DNA from: Magnolia sinica
Taxonomy: Eukaryota > Streptophyta > Magnoliopsida > Magnoliales > Magnoliaceae
NCBI RefSeq assembly: GCF_029962835.1
Contig: NC_080588.1
Location: 62,086,001-62,150,000 of the forward strand
Direction of reading: 5' to 3'
DNA: 64,000 bases
In this document: one piece after another, positions 22,800-36,100 of the stretch
Layout: each line of letters opens with the position of its first letter
Numbering within the stretch: the stretch's first letter is position 1
Program-made: the position numbers and the translations under genes
Notes under the pieces: model-generated
What the model was told of the DNA's origin: nothing
The model's database searches: none
Seen by the model: only the letters and a program-made list of their open reading frames with translations

Positions 22800-23500
22800 G
22801 TTCCGTATTTGCCAATTGCTCTCCAAACAGTCACCGTTCCTTTTAGGAGCGAATGTCGAGATCAACCCACATCTAACACCACAAATTCAATGGCATCAAC
22901 ATTCCTCCATAAAGCATGTAACTACTCTCCAGACCTCCACCACCATTTGCTAAAAAGCATCTAACTTCTCTAAGTTTATGCACCCATGTATCGCTTCCTT
23001 GGCTTTTACCTTTTGGACATCCCACCAATTCATTGAGCAGAGAAATTACTAGCCACGTTAACCTTCTCACAAAAATCCTTTTGAACGCACTGTACTTTCG
23101 TAGTACAACTCGCTGAAATCTCAAAGAAGAGGAAGTGCACCAAAAGATTCACAAAGCAGACTTTTCTTCCTCTTTTTTTCTTTTTTGGTAAACATTCAAG
23201 TAGAAAGGCACCAGCTTTTCTCCATCCTTCCAATAATGGATCTCAAAAATAAGTTACCATTGTGTTTTCCTCCTAAAAGCAACCTGAAAGAGTCAAATGG
23301 GTGGAGCAGAACATCTCAAGACAGTGCTACCCCCACAATGGTGTTTTTACCTACATTCACCTTTTCTTCCAAATACAAATGCTGCTTTAAAACAATAAAG
23401 AACACGGTTACTATTCCTTTGTTTGGCTCAAAGCTGCATCAAACAAGCATAATAGGAGGAAGAAAATGCGATTCTGTCACCCACTGTCAATCCTTTTGAG
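22800..23500. other. No gene confirmed
   Basis: Several short frames are open on both strands, but none matches a protein family I know and no splice-linked set stands out. The sequence is less AT-rich and lacks repeat words, so an unrecognised single-copy exon cannot be excluded. Confidence 0.4.
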
Positions 23501-23502
23501 CA

Positions 23503-23671
23503 TGTTAGAGTAAGATTAGTACTTTTATCTTTAGAGTATCTCCTAGATTAGATTACATAGCTAGTTGTGTCCTAAGATTTGATAAGATACATTCTCTCTA
23601 GCATATATATGGATCATTATCAATGAATACTATACACTCAAAGTTTTCTCAATGTAGCCCTAAATCTAAAA
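23503..23671 (+). mobile_element. Ty1/copia-type 5' LTR remnant
   Basis: Begins TGTTAGAGTAAGATTAG. It has a TATA-like CATATATATGG at about 23602 and is followed at once by a primer-binding-like site at 23672-23684 (TGCTATCAGAGCC, one base from the usual tRNA-iMet TGGTATCAGAGCC). Length of about 169 bp is short but within the range of small copia LTRs. Confidence 0.7.
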
Positions 23672-23684
23672 TGCTATCAGAGCC
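23672..23684 (+). other. Primer-binding site (initiator Met tRNA type)
   Basis: TGCTATCAGAGCC directly after the LTR. The pattern TGGTATCAGAGC is the hallmark of plant copia elements; one mismatch here. Confidence 0.7.
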
Positions 23685-25670
23685 TTAATCTGGGCTGTTG
23701 ATCCACCACCATTTTTTTCCTGACCTGCACGATTTCTTTATTCATCTCCATCACCGATTGCAGATCATTCTATCCGCAGTCAAAATCACAGCTCAGAACC
23801 TAGGTGCACCTGCCAGAATTGCAGCCTCTCCATCAGCTACACCACATCTCAGATCGGAAATGTCGAATTTGGGCTCATGCTTTCCTACAACCCACTGTAT
23901 CAGCATCAACATCTGGAGGCCTGTCTCCCATCTGGATCTAAAGCCATCAGCTTCATCTCTGTTTTGTGCAAGAAAAACCATTTTGACCGTGGCACAATCA
24001 TCTTCTCTGGGGCTGGCTGTAAAACCCATCTACTACCATTCTTCCCGCATTTGCATCTTCCCGCCTGTCCATCGCCAGATCTGTCATTTCCCCTTGCAGC
24101 ATCCATCTCCAGCAACTGCTCCTTCCATGAACCTCGCATCACCCACCGTCTCCTCTGTCAGCGACAACCCATCTGATATGTTTTCAGCCATCTGATTCCT
24201 TCGATAATTTGACCATTCTTCAGCCATCTGATTCCTTCAATAATTTGACCATTCCCACAACTGGGGATCAAGCTATGGAGATGGCCATCAGATCCAACAT
24301 CATCATCTCTAATCCTGCACCTATCTCCTGTGTCATTTATCAATCATCCCCAATCTGTGCCTACAGTCATCTCATAACTCTGACTAATGATCTAATCTTC
24401 GCTGGCCTCCATTCCAGCCCATCTCAGCACCACCACACGACCTCAAATCTGGAGCACACCCACCATCTCTTCCATCTCCGCACCACCATGTTGCACTGCT
24501 GCCTGCCAGGCAACGTTTGCTGTTCTGCTTCTGCTTCAATTAGTGATCCATTGGTGCCCAACTAGCAACCTATTGCTGTTGTCCCTGCGCCCATCAGAAT
24601 CCAACCACCCATCACTGCAACTAAGATCCACTATCTCAGCTCCTTGCTTCATTCTGAATGCATCCAACCCTGCCAGATCTAATCTGTCCCTGCAACCACA
24701 GCCTATCTCTGCTGCAACTCTTGGGCCAATCAGCACAAACACCCATATCTTTGCCTGAAACCCAATCCTGAATTATCCAACTTCAGCCGCCCAAATTCCC
24801 CATTGTTGCATCCCGATTGGGCATCCATTAAACCAGAAATGGTCTCCTCATCTCCTCACTGGATCTGCTGTCAACTGCCGCTGCATCTTGAGCTCCATCC
24901 CTACAATCTATCCTCATCACCAAGATCTCCGGACTCGTGCCTACATGTACAACTGTGCATAACTTATTGCTGATTCTCTGGATGGACAGACTCTCTCTTC
25001 ATAAAAGTAAAAAAGGAGGAACCCTTCTTTATATCTTAGTGCTTTGTGAGTTTAGCTAATTTGGGCACACCTTACCCATCCAAACCACAATCAAGCCCCA
25101 CAACTATGTACTTGTGATCTTAAATCTCGGTTGTCGTTTTCATCATCATTGCTACCTGAGATCTGTCAATGCCACTTACGGCATACAATTCTACTGACAT
25201 CATCATCATTTCTACCATTATCATAACTATTTAACATAATGCTCAATCCAACTTGATATGGAGGACTTCTGCAAACAGTTGAGCATTTCTTTTCCCTTCA
25301 TCACTTTTTCTTATTAGATCATTGTTCTCCATTAAGAGTATAGTTCACTCACATATTGTACACTATTGTACTTGCCTTCACAAGCCATTGTGAGTATAGT
25401 ATACTTACCTGACGTGCAGTGTTGCATGTGTGTATTTGAAATGATTTTCATGTAAATGTTGTTTGGTAGCTTGATGGTTGTCGAGTTCGAATGGCCTACT
25501 ACTGGAAGAGAATTCAACAGATGACAAAAGCTTAATCTACCGACGAGCAGCATTTGAGGGTCTCCTCTATCTAAACAGGTTGTGTGTGGGGGAGTGATAG
25601 TACATGCTGATTATCGTCTTCTTTTTCTTATATGTTCCAAGCTAAGCATGATTGATATCCATGCTCCACC
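23685..25670 (+). other. Internal region of the copia remnant or captured sequence, no intact ORF
   Basis: Unusual CA/CT-rich sequence (23.7-24.95 kb) with long stop-poor stretches on both strands but no gag, protease, integrase or RT motif. GCCATCTGATTCCTTC(G/A)ATAATTTGACC is directly repeated (about 24188 and 24222). The low stop density follows from base composition rather than clear coding selection. 24.95-25.6 kb is ordinary AT-rich DNA. Confidence 0.45.
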
Positions 25671-25682
25671 TTAAGGGGGGAG
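25671..25682 (+). other. Polypurine tract
   Basis: TTAAGGGGGGAG immediately before a TG-starting LTR-like block, the standard copia arrangement. Confidence 0.65.
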
Positions 25683-25871
25683 TGCTACAGTATAAGATAC
25701 ATATGTACCTCCAAACATATACAATTGCATATACTATAGATAGCTACATGGATGGATTCATGTATATCTGTTAAGGTCTCCCACAGATCTCCTATAAATA
25801 TCTACAGAGTTCCCATGCCTTCTACATATTCCTGCCATTTTCAATAAAATAAAAAGATCACAGTTTCTACA
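25683..25871 (+). mobile_element. Copia-type 3' LTR remnant
   Basis: Starts TGCTACAGTATAAGATAC after the polypurine tract. It has TATA-like CCTATAAATATC at about 25791 and AATAAAATAAAAAG at about 25843, and ends TTTCTACA. It is only weakly similar to the LTR at 23503, so the two may come from different elements or one very old one. No target duplication found. Confidence 0.6.
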
Positions 25872-26154
25872 ATGTTCTCTTGTGGAATAACAGAGAAGCA
25901 TAGATCTAAAGCCCGCCATGCATATGAGGAAGCTTACAATCTCGGCTACTAAGGAACCGTAACATGTTCCAAGAAATCAACATACATAACAACAATTAGT
26001 TGGTCATGCATTTTCAAAGAGAACGAATATTCACACCCACCCTTTTCATATGGATGCATTTTCCATCTCTAATATTACTAGGAGCAAAAAAGGGTGCAAT
26101 CAATCAAATAGGATGGGTATAAATATCACTTCCTTTTCAAAAGTCAAAACATTC

Positions 26155-26379
26155 AAAAATCATTACGGTATGGCATCATAGTCATGGTGTGCCGTAACCA
26201 CCATTTACGAGGCCATAAAGATCGTTACGTAAAGGTAATAATGGCAACAGTTACATGTTGCAGCGTCATAAAGGTGTAACGGCTATTATGGAAAAATGAC
26301 CCGTAAAACTATTACGCCCCCTGTAAAGGCTGTAATAGCTCCATTACAGTCCACGACACGGTGGATACAGGTTTTTCAG

Positions 26380-26413
<34 letters not shown>

Positions 26414-26545
26414 AAAAAAAAAAAAAAAACCATAAAAGCTGTTATGAAATGGGCCATTACAACCCATATTGTACAAGTAATGGCGGTGGCTGTTACGGCC
26501 ACCGTTACCATTACGGAATACCTTGACCACAGTAACTTCACATTC
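26155..26545. repeat. TAACGG/TTACGG word-rich element
   Basis: Built of variants of CCATTACGG, GTAACGGC and CGTAA on both strands. The left end (ATCATTACGGTATGGC) and the reverse complement of the right end (GGTATTCCGTAATGG) are related, so the element has inverted termini. The centre is a T-run/A-run hairpin. It lies just beyond the 3' end of VHA-d. Confidence 0.65.
26380..26429. repeat. Poly(T)-AAATTT-poly(A) hairpin
   Basis: 27 T, then AAATTT, then 17 A: a near-perfect palindrome. The length of such runs in the assembly is uncertain. Confidence 0.9.
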
Positions 26546-26751
26546 CTTTCCAATATGATAAATATTCGAATACCAAAAAAGAAAAAGAAAAAAAGCATTG
26601 TTTACGAGCAAAGCAAATTGAGTCTCAGACTGGTTGATCCGCCTAGGAAGACATCATCTACATGCCAACAGAACATTCTAATATTTGCTAAGTCTACCCA
26701 TCCAGCCATAGCATCCCTGCATTTGACATTCAAAATACAATATTTCCAAGA

Positions 26752-26757
26752 TTTATT
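26752..26757 (-). terminator. Polyadenylation signal of VHA-d (AATAAA)
   Basis: Minus-strand AATAAA about 235 bp past the stop codon, in a T-rich 3' UTR. It is the first canonical signal downstream of the gene. Confidence 0.6.
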
Positions 26758-26989
26758 GAGTAATTATTAAGTACATCTACCGCATTTCACAAATCACAAT
26801 TCAAAAATCAAGAATTGGAAATGCTTCTGTAACAAAGCGGGTTCAAATACAGAATTTCTTCCCATAAACAGAACACACAAGTTACATATTATTAGCCATA
26901 CAACTTCCACAACCAAACAGATAGGTGGGGCAGATGTACACATGAATGTGGGAGATACCAGGCCTTCTGTGTTGAATTTCAAAATCCTT

Positions 26990-27121
26990 CTAGAATATGA
27001 ACACAACGCTGTCGTGGACTCTAGACTTCTGGTTCTGTGCGACGCATTCAGAAATCCACATCAGGTTCCTGATCTCCTGCTCCCTCAATCTCATGTATGC
27101 AAAGAAGACCGCGTAATGGAA
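26990..27121 (-). CDS. VHA-d: VHA-d exon 10 (residues 309-351 and stop)
   Basis: Acceptor AATTCAG|TTC. Encodes [20 protein letters not shown] and the conserved C-terminus ending HDSVVFIF, then TAG at 26992-26990. Confidence 0.97.
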   Translation of the reverse strand, partial: FHYAVFFAYMRLREQEIRNLMWISECVAQNQKSRVHDSVVFIF

Positions 27122-30100
27122 CTGAATTTCAAAGAAAACCTCCATCAGACAGTGACACAACCACGAACAATATAACATAAAGGATGGATCTAAGACAAAT
27201 TTCGCAATTTGGGAAAAATTCATCAGGAAAATCAGGGAAGAAAAAAAAAATCAAGTCATTGTCATGTGTTTTTGCATTTTATTTTCTTCTACTAGTGAAT
27301 ACTCGCAAATAATGCAGCAAGGGTACAACAGCTTTAGAAACAGTGGTGTGTTGATATGTGGACACAGACATGTGCCTAACTAAAACTCTTAGACATGAGT
27401 CAGTGTCTTAAACTTTTTTATAAATTACATTAAATCATCAGAACACACCATTCAATTTAATTATTTGCATTTGAATTCATATATTGACATGCCAGTGAAT
27501 TAGGTTTCTAGAAGTCTGTGTGAATGTAGCCAACACCCCATGTCTATGCCCGACAACCCACATCTCTCTCCCAGATCAGACTTTAGAAGTTCTTGTGACT
27601 GTGGCCAACACCCCGTATCTATGTCCAACATTGGTGTCCAAGTTACCGTGCTCACAATAATCTAAGCATTATTCATGAATAATTCGTGAATCGCAAATAA
27701 CTCGAGAATTATAAGTGAAAATGTCTTTTTCTAAAAGTAGCATGAAAATTTCACAAAATTTAGAGAACTTTGTAAATGAGGCATGGACCAAATCGAGTCA
27801 ATAGTTTGATGCCTACACTCCCAGGTACAGGCAAACATTGACAGAAGTTTAGAGACCATTTAGGATCAATGAATGGGGCTGCAACTTGGGTCAGGCACAA
27901 CCTGAATGGCCTAACCCAAATTTAACTTGGGTTTGGTTCAGTTGGATTTTCATAACCCAATTTAAATGGCCAGGTTTGGGTTGCATCACAGCCAACCTGA
28001 ACATGCATACTCAGCCCCATCCAACTTTTTTTTGAAAGATGAAGCACTATTATTAAGGCCAAGGGCCAAAATGAGAAGAAAACAACAACAAGAAAACCAA
28101 AACAAAACAGCACTAACCTTAGCGAGCCCACTCCCTAATATACAAAGCAACCCTACTACACACCCCAAGTGGGGAACCCCTAAGATTATGAAAACACCAA
28201 TTATTCCTCTCCAGCCAGATCGACCAAAGCACAACCAACACCACAATCCTCCTTCTGGAAGTTCCCATCAGAACTGAACACCCCCCAATTATGATGTCAG
28301 GCTCGAAGCAGCATATCTACCGGAGGAGGCATCATACATTAGCAGATTGGAGAATGCCCAACCAGACCACCCTAGAGAAAGAAACAATGGATAAAAAAGT
28401 GATGCACAGACTTCTCAGCATTTAGGCAAAGGGGACAGGCATTCAAAATGATGAGAGCTCTTTTTTGGAGGTTGTCATGGTCAGGATTCAATTCCTGCCA
28501 GCGAGCCACACGAAAGCCGCAACTTTATGAGGCACAATGTAGAACCAGAGCCTAGCCGTGATGGAGATCATCATATCAATGGACTGGAACAAGGAGAAAT
28601 GGCCCTGGTTTGTGTGGACAAGGTACATCATTTGATGAGGTCGGCTAGGTTTGCATTAGACTGAAATCAGAAATTAGGATTGGACTGAGTCATGTTTAGG
28701 TTGGGGAATAGGAAAATGGTCGAGCTCGGGTAGATGAGGTCATGCTGAAAATCACCTCAGGTTGGGCTCAGGTTAACATATACACTCTTTTTTGTGTCTG
28801 GTTTGGGTTGACCCCAACCCAGCCAATCTGACCCGAGTTGCATACCTACCAAATTAGAAGAAGAAGAAAACTTCTGTCTTCTTAAAATGAGAGCTTGACA
28901 ATGAATGAAGGGTACCATCTTAAATTAAAAGTCATATATAATTATTATACTCGAAAGATCATAGCAAGCATTCAATAATTGCCATGAAATGCAATGAAGC
29001 ACTATGCTTGGTTACTATCTCAGGTTGCTACTTCCAATCACAATGTTGATAGATTTAGCGACTTCATGTCAGACATCTATACCTGCTGTTCGAATGCCAA
29101 GCAGAGCCTTTTCACCTCTTCTTCATAGAACGCTTTGTCTAGCATCTGGCTCTCTCCATAAGATATTTTTGCAAAAATAGATTGATATGGGGGATATTTC
29201 TCCATGACAGAACGAACCTACAATAGCCATCAGAAAGAGCTATTATGCCATGCACAACAACATACACAATCTGTAAAGTGGTTAAAAGATCAACATCAAG
29301 CTGAAAAGGCTAATCCAAGAAAAAGAAACAAAACAAAATAGGAAAACCATAACCTACTAAGCCTATGATAGATTCAAAATATGTGTGAGAAGAAGAGAAT
29401 ATATCCACAATAGAGCTTCCTGTACCGATGATTAGGCTGTCAAAACTGTGGTCACAGGTTAAACCCCATCTTTCTTACCATCATCATGTATATCATAATG
29501 CTTTCTTCTTCTGCTTTTCTTTTCTTTTCTTTTCTTTCTTCTTCTTCTTTTTTTTTTTTTTTTCAAATGGCTGCATAAGATAATGCATATCCCTGATTTG
29601 TCTCGACTTGCAAGGTACAATCCAGTGTTTCAAATAGTGCTTGCATCGTACGTTATGTAGCGTAGAGTAGCTAAATAGTGTAAATCCAGCATACACTGCA
29701 GGTGTCGTAGCATGTAGCGTACGCTACATTGTATTTTTTATTTTTATTTTTGAAGAGTGATGAGAACAATTTTTTTAAAATTTTTTTTAGTTTTGTTTGC
29801 TAAAAATAGTGTAGAACTCGTATTATAATAAATAAATAAATAAAAGCCTCAAAATGTAATGTCAAAACCAAACTTTTCTTTGTTTACTTTCACTTAAAAT
29901 GGTGACATTATTTTGTTGAAGTTGCTAGAATGCTATGGACATTTGCAGAAAGCACCGGCAATCAATCCAGGGGGAAAGGTAAAGCTTCCCAAACCTATCA
30001 TTCAATCAGGAACAAGAGAGCATGGTGAAAATTTTTCAATAGGCTTAGATTCACTGAAAATACATCCTGATATTAAATTGAGTTGGATCACAAATATAGC

Positions 30101-33100
30101 CACCATTCTCATCTAGCAAAATGATGGGAAAGCCAATGGACTTTGGCAATATTGGTGAAAGTATCCTAGACTATCAGCTTCCAGCAAAATAATGTCCTAA
30201 TTAACCTTGTTTTGCCTTAGCGTGAAGTTCTACAATTTAAAAGGTACAGGCGTAAATACTGATTTCAAAAAAGTTGTGGATGCATCCAAAAGTGTAACTT
30301 GAACTTCTCTGCCTTTAAATCAAATTAACAACAGATTGACAACGAACAGAATGTGCATAAATGCAATAGCGAGTACAAGACCTCTCTGTTCTAGCTTGAT
30401 ACAAGACCACAACAGTTTGCAGATGATTTCAGCAAAGATTGAAATTCCTCTAGAATAAACAGATATCATGGAACCATGATAAGATCTCAACAGCCTCTCA
30501 AAATTTCATGCAATTTCTACAGAAAATTACCTGATCAATGTCCTCACAAACAGCAAGTTCCTCATGACCATATGGATACCTGTGAAGCATAAACACACCA
30601 TCTATCAGCTAATGCAGGACACCTAGTTGAGTAATTTCAAGACAAAATGCTGGAGAAAGGTCACTTGAAAAGCTTACAGTAAACCAAAACTCGAATAAAG
30701 CTTTCGGCGGTCATCTCGTGTAAGCTCAGTCCCAATACTGCATGAAATAAACAAGACAAAAGCTAACTTGATAATGTATCTAGAAGGAATCTTACGCCAC
30801 ACAAGTTTGGCAGCAGAGCTAGGCAGCGCTGCAAATTCACTGAGCAGTGCTAGAATGCCAGAACAATATTAAAAACCAACTGAAGGAGCCATAGTTCCCA
30901 CAGAAACTCACCTGTTTATTGTAATATTGACAGCCCTTCTATCAGCTTCAAAGGCTAGAAGATCAGACATAATTTCTGCAGTAGCTCCACCTAGTTTCTA
31001 TACAACAACATTATTTTAGTTCCAGGAAAAAAAAAAAAAAAGCAACATAAATGTGGACATGTGAAGAGAGAGCAACATAAATGTGGAAATGTGAAGAGAG
31101 AGAGAGAGAGAGAGAGCTCCCGGGTAAACATCAGTACCATACCTTACAAAACTGATAGAAGTCCTCAAGGTATGCCTTGTAAAGTGTATTCCTCATTATT
31201 TCAATATTCATATCATCCAAGTCCTACAGAAAGCGGAAATCAGGAATAATCAGGAAAACATTCAAACTATAAGAAACTATTCCTAATTCCAGAACAAAAG
31301 TATCATAGTGAAACCTCAATAACAAATAAAAGAGGTGCAGCTGTGCATATCATTCATTTCTCCCCAAAGGGCACTTCTACTGATTCTTTCAGTTTAATTT
31401 GAACTCCATCGTTTTGCGTTAAAAGCCAAGAGATCCCGAAACTTATCATCGGAGAAAGAAGAGTTGTTGTTTAAGAAAGATAAGAATGTTATTTTTGGCT
31501 TATCCCTTTTTTGTAACTCAAAAGCACTTGTACAGGGAGCCATCTTCAGACATAACTTTAGAGTGAAGGGAGGACAGCCTAACCCAGTACCTCAGATGTA
31601 ATGCATTCAGAGAAATATGGAGCCAACGGCGTGTCAACAAGCACCAATCTGTAAAGCTCGCGCATGTTCTGAGCGACTGCTAAGGTAGCAATGCTGAAGA
31701 AGAAAAGGCAGAAGCTAAACACATTTGGGAACAGAAGCATCAAATGCAAGCCGGAGCCAAAGAAAGTCTACCTGTCAAACATTCCCAAAGGATGGCATTT
31801 CTCTAACAGTTCTTGAACATCTCTCTCATGCAAGGTACCAGTAACAATAAGAACGACATTGTCAATCATGTGACCATACCTGAAAAAAGAACAGACAGTT
31901 TGGGGTTTGTCTACTACAGGCATAATCGAAGTTCAGATGTGACCACTTCATACATATAGAGTCTTCTAACTTTGGATTACCAAGATTAAGCAGAAAAAGG
32001 TCAACACATGGAATATTGTCAAGATAAGCCAAAAGTGATACATACGTGATGTACTCTAGGAAGGTTGACAAGGGCTCAGTGGCTTGGCACAACATGTGTT
32101 TATACTCGTCAACAAGTTTAAGCGTGCATTTCTCCACAATTGTAGTTGTATGCAACGGTGAAGGCTCTGCATGCGGTTAGAACTTCATCGTCAGCCAATT
32201 AGATAAATAACCAAAGTATAAATGCGGTAAACACAAGAAAGAAGTTTAATAACATCCATCGACATGGATGCCTGTCTTGCCAGATGGAGTTCGTTGCTTT
32301 CAAGATTGAATTTCAGATACAACTTAATCAATAAGCAAGAGACTAGTGCAGTATTCAGACGAGCGACTTAGCACATAGATTGAATACTTGATCAATTATT
32401 CTATTTAGAAGGCAGTACAAGTAATTTTCCTTTCACAACATTAGTAAGGCACTTGGCTTTCAAGATTTCTAACGTTGGGCTCTATTGTAGGTGAGGTTTT
32501 GCAGATTCATCAAGACACCAGGAATTGGGATGATATTAGATCGGCCGGATTGCTCATTAGAGTCAACAAATCAAGGGTTATTCCGAAGTTGGTGAAAGAT
32601 CTCATGGGGAAAAGTTCTACAGAAATCGGCATCGTTTGTTTGGCAGAAGAAAACAACAGTGATCCCATTACAGTTCCTAATCAATCCCTACATAGTTCTA
32701 CTGGTGGGGACGAAAGCGTTCCGATTCAGGAGTCCCACAAACCACAATTACTACGGACCCTAACATGCATCGAGCAGGAGCAAGCATGGGACCCTCCATT
32801 CGTTGAACACATGGCAGCGAATCCCAAAGGTCTGACACCCGATCTCCCCAGCCCCTATCGAAATGATGAGATACACGATATCCCCTATGCAAACATGAGA
32901 TTATCCTCAATTTCTCGTGAGATCTCGGAAACACTCCTCATCAATCTCGGGCGGATCACCTGTATCTCCCCGTGTCCCGTCCTATGCAGTCTTGCATGAC
33001 TCGAGGAATACCTGAATCCCAGCAACCCATGCGACGATCTATCTCGATCCTTCCTTGGGCGCTGTTCCCAGTAACAGTAATACGTGGCCAGATCCGATCA

Positions 33101-36100
33101 CTCTATTTGAAAGGGTGATGATCGAAGAGTCTTCAAACCTTCATCATTCATACAACAAAAGTCTACTGGCGGAAGATCCTTTTCAAAAAAAAATCATGGC
33201 TTATGACACATGTAATCATAGGCCTCTCTCCTTTTTGAGCCAAGGCATAAATGCTAGTATGGGTTCAAACATCGTACAAGAAATACTCCTTTACCCCACA
33301 GCAAGGCAAGAAACCCAAACCCCCTTCAAAGTAAAGGAAGTGGCCTCTCTCTTAGCAACCAAAGAAGCTATAGAGGCAGCCTTTAAATCTCCTCGCTCAG
33401 TGGATTCTAACTCAGACTTTGTGGAAGATAAGATAGAAGTCCCTTCCCGGTAACAGTGACACATGGCCAGATCCAATCACTCTACTTGAAAGGGCAACGA
33501 TCGAAGAGTCTTCAAACCTTCATCATTCATACGACAAAAGTCTGCTGACAGAAGATCTCTTTCAAAAAGAAATCATGGCTTATGACAAGTGTAATCGTAG
33601 GCCTCTCTCCTTTTTGAGCCAGGGCAGAAATGCTACAATGGGTTCGGGCATCGTACAAGAAATCCTCCTTTCCCCCACAGCAAGGCAAGCAACCCAAACC
33701 CCCTTCAAAGTAAAGGAAATGGCCTCTCTCTTAGCAACAAAAGATGCTCTGGATGCAGCCTTCAAATCTCCTCACTCAATGGATTCTAACTCATACTTTG
33801 TGGAAGATGAGATAGAAGTCCCTACTGAACTTTCACCCCCCTCAAAATTTGGACTCTGGTGCAATATGGTCGAACTGAGCTCCCCCACTCTGGTGAAATG
33901 ATAACCTCCTCCCTTGCTCTCTACGCTATTGAGGTCTTTTCTTCTCCCCCTTCCTCTCTTATTTCCAATTAATTTGTCAGTTCCGATTTGCTTTTCCAGG
34001 AAAATCGTGCGGACTAGTCCGATCAGCAGATATACCTGCTAGCCATTGTTCCTATCCAAGGAGACCTACCCTTTCATGGAAGGGAGAAACTAGTCACGAT
34101 CTCAACGAATTTTGAGGAAACTTTGGAGATTTCTCCCCTCAGAACAACTTTTTGGACCCAATACTTGTATGTTGAACCAGGGGAATTTTCCTTCTCCCAT
34201 GTGACGCAAGACAATTAACCACTTGCTCTAAAAGCTCGAACTGTTAGAACATGGCGAATCGATCCCTTTATCTCATAGCCTAGGCCTCACATCTCATGGG
34301 TTAGGACCTCGACCGAAACCCCCCTTGTGAACCCCAAATCACATAGGTACCGCCTCACACGGGCCGCCCGCCTCGAGTGTACCCCTACATCCCACAGGCA
34401 ACCCCACTCGAGCCCAGTATGAAAATGCCCATGCATTACAATGATTCCGGGGGAACTTATGGAGGGTTTGGCTGAGGCCATTAAAAAGAAATAGTGGGTT
34501 AGGGAGGCTGTTAGTCATGTCGAAAGACTACTTGGAGTAGTCTTTGGCAATCGAGAGGAAGATTACATGGACTTGATCAAATTGGTAGCAGAAAGAGAAG
34601 TGAGAGTGACAGTTGATGGCACTGCTCATCTCGCCCGTCTGAAATCTCTGCAAGTGAATAGGGAACTCCTAAATCTAGGGGTGGCCTCTCCGGGGTCAGC
34701 AGAAGCCATCCTTAGAGAAAATAGAAAAGGCGAGAGGCTATTAAAGTGATCCAATGAAGATCTTGTCGTGGAACTTAAGGGGGTTGGGTTGCCCCCAAAA
34801 ATGATCCCAAGTGAAGGAAATGTGTAAACAATCGAAGGCTAAGCTTATTGTTTTGCAGGAGACCAAATCGCAGTAAGTCGACAGAGGAATAGTTAATTCC
34901 TTATGGCGCAAAAGAGGTAAGGAATGGCTAAACCTCGACTCTATAGGATCAATTGGAGGTATTTTGGTTTCCTTCCATTCGTAAGAAGATTTGTGGATAG
35001 GCCAGTTTTCCATCAATATCATCTTCCGCAAATCTAGCTCGCGCTTCCGCTGGATTTTTTCTAGCATTTATGGCCCTTCTAGATAATCCCCCCGAGCTTT
35101 GTTCTGGGAGGAACTCTCCTCTATTTTAGACAAATGGAACCTTCCTTGGCTAAAAAAGGAGAGAGGCCAATGGTGCGAGGATTTCTTCCCATATGAGGAT
35201 TGATTGGCTTAGTAAACATGAACTGTTGGATCTCCCATTGGGGGGGTGTTTAATTTCACCTGGACTAGTGGTCGTAACCCTCCTGTTATGTCCCACTTAG
35301 ATAGGTTTTTGTTCTCAACTTCTTGGATCCAACAGTTCACCTTTACTCATCAGAGGGGTCTTCTCGGACCTATCTCTAACCATTGTCCGATTTTATTGGA
35401 GAGACGAATTAAACTGGGTTCCTAAACCTTTCGGGTTCGAGATGGCATGGCTGGAGGCAAAAGGATTTAAGGAATTGGTAGGCAAATGGTGGAAGTTGTT
35501 TGATGTCGGCGGGCGCCCTGGCTTCGTTCTATTCAAGAAATTCCAAATGCTCAAGGCTAAACTTAGAGTTTGGCATCGTGAAATCTTTGGCCTAAGAGAA
35601 GCAGAAATGGTTTCTCTGCTTAAATCGATTCAAGAGCTGGATATCAAAGAAGCGGCCCTTCTAATGGAAGATGAGTATAATACTAGAATTAATTTATCCA
35701 TCGATTACTGCGCGCGGCTTAAGCAGGAAGAGATAAAATGGTGCCAGCGCTCTAGGGTATTATGGTTAAAGGAGGAAGACCATAATACTAGTTTTTTTCA
35801 CAATTATGTGAATGCCCAAATGCAGAAAAATTCTATCTCTTCCCTTTTTGTCAATGATACTTTGGTATCTGATAAAAAGACCATATTTGATTCTATTGTT
35901 GAATATTATTCTAAGTTATTTTCAACTGAGGATGTGAATCGTCCCAAAGTTGATAATTTGAATTTCAAGATCATTTCAGAGGAAGAAACCACGCAGATCG
36001 ATAAACCTATCAATATTGAAGAAATAAAAAATGCGGTTCTGGGTCTTGGTGGAGATTTTCCAAATCTTTTGGGACTTGATCAAAATCGATCTCCAAGCTT

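Noticed and set aside
23698-24195. 165-codon plus frame rich in His, Ser and Pro, with overlapping frames
   Set aside because: The CA/CT-rich composition removes stops on both strands; no gag or other domain motifs. Probably an internal copia remnant or compositional artefact.
26344-26598. Open frames across the T/A hairpin near 26.4 kb
   Set aside because: Poly-Phe/poly-Lys translations of homopolymers within a word-rich repeat.
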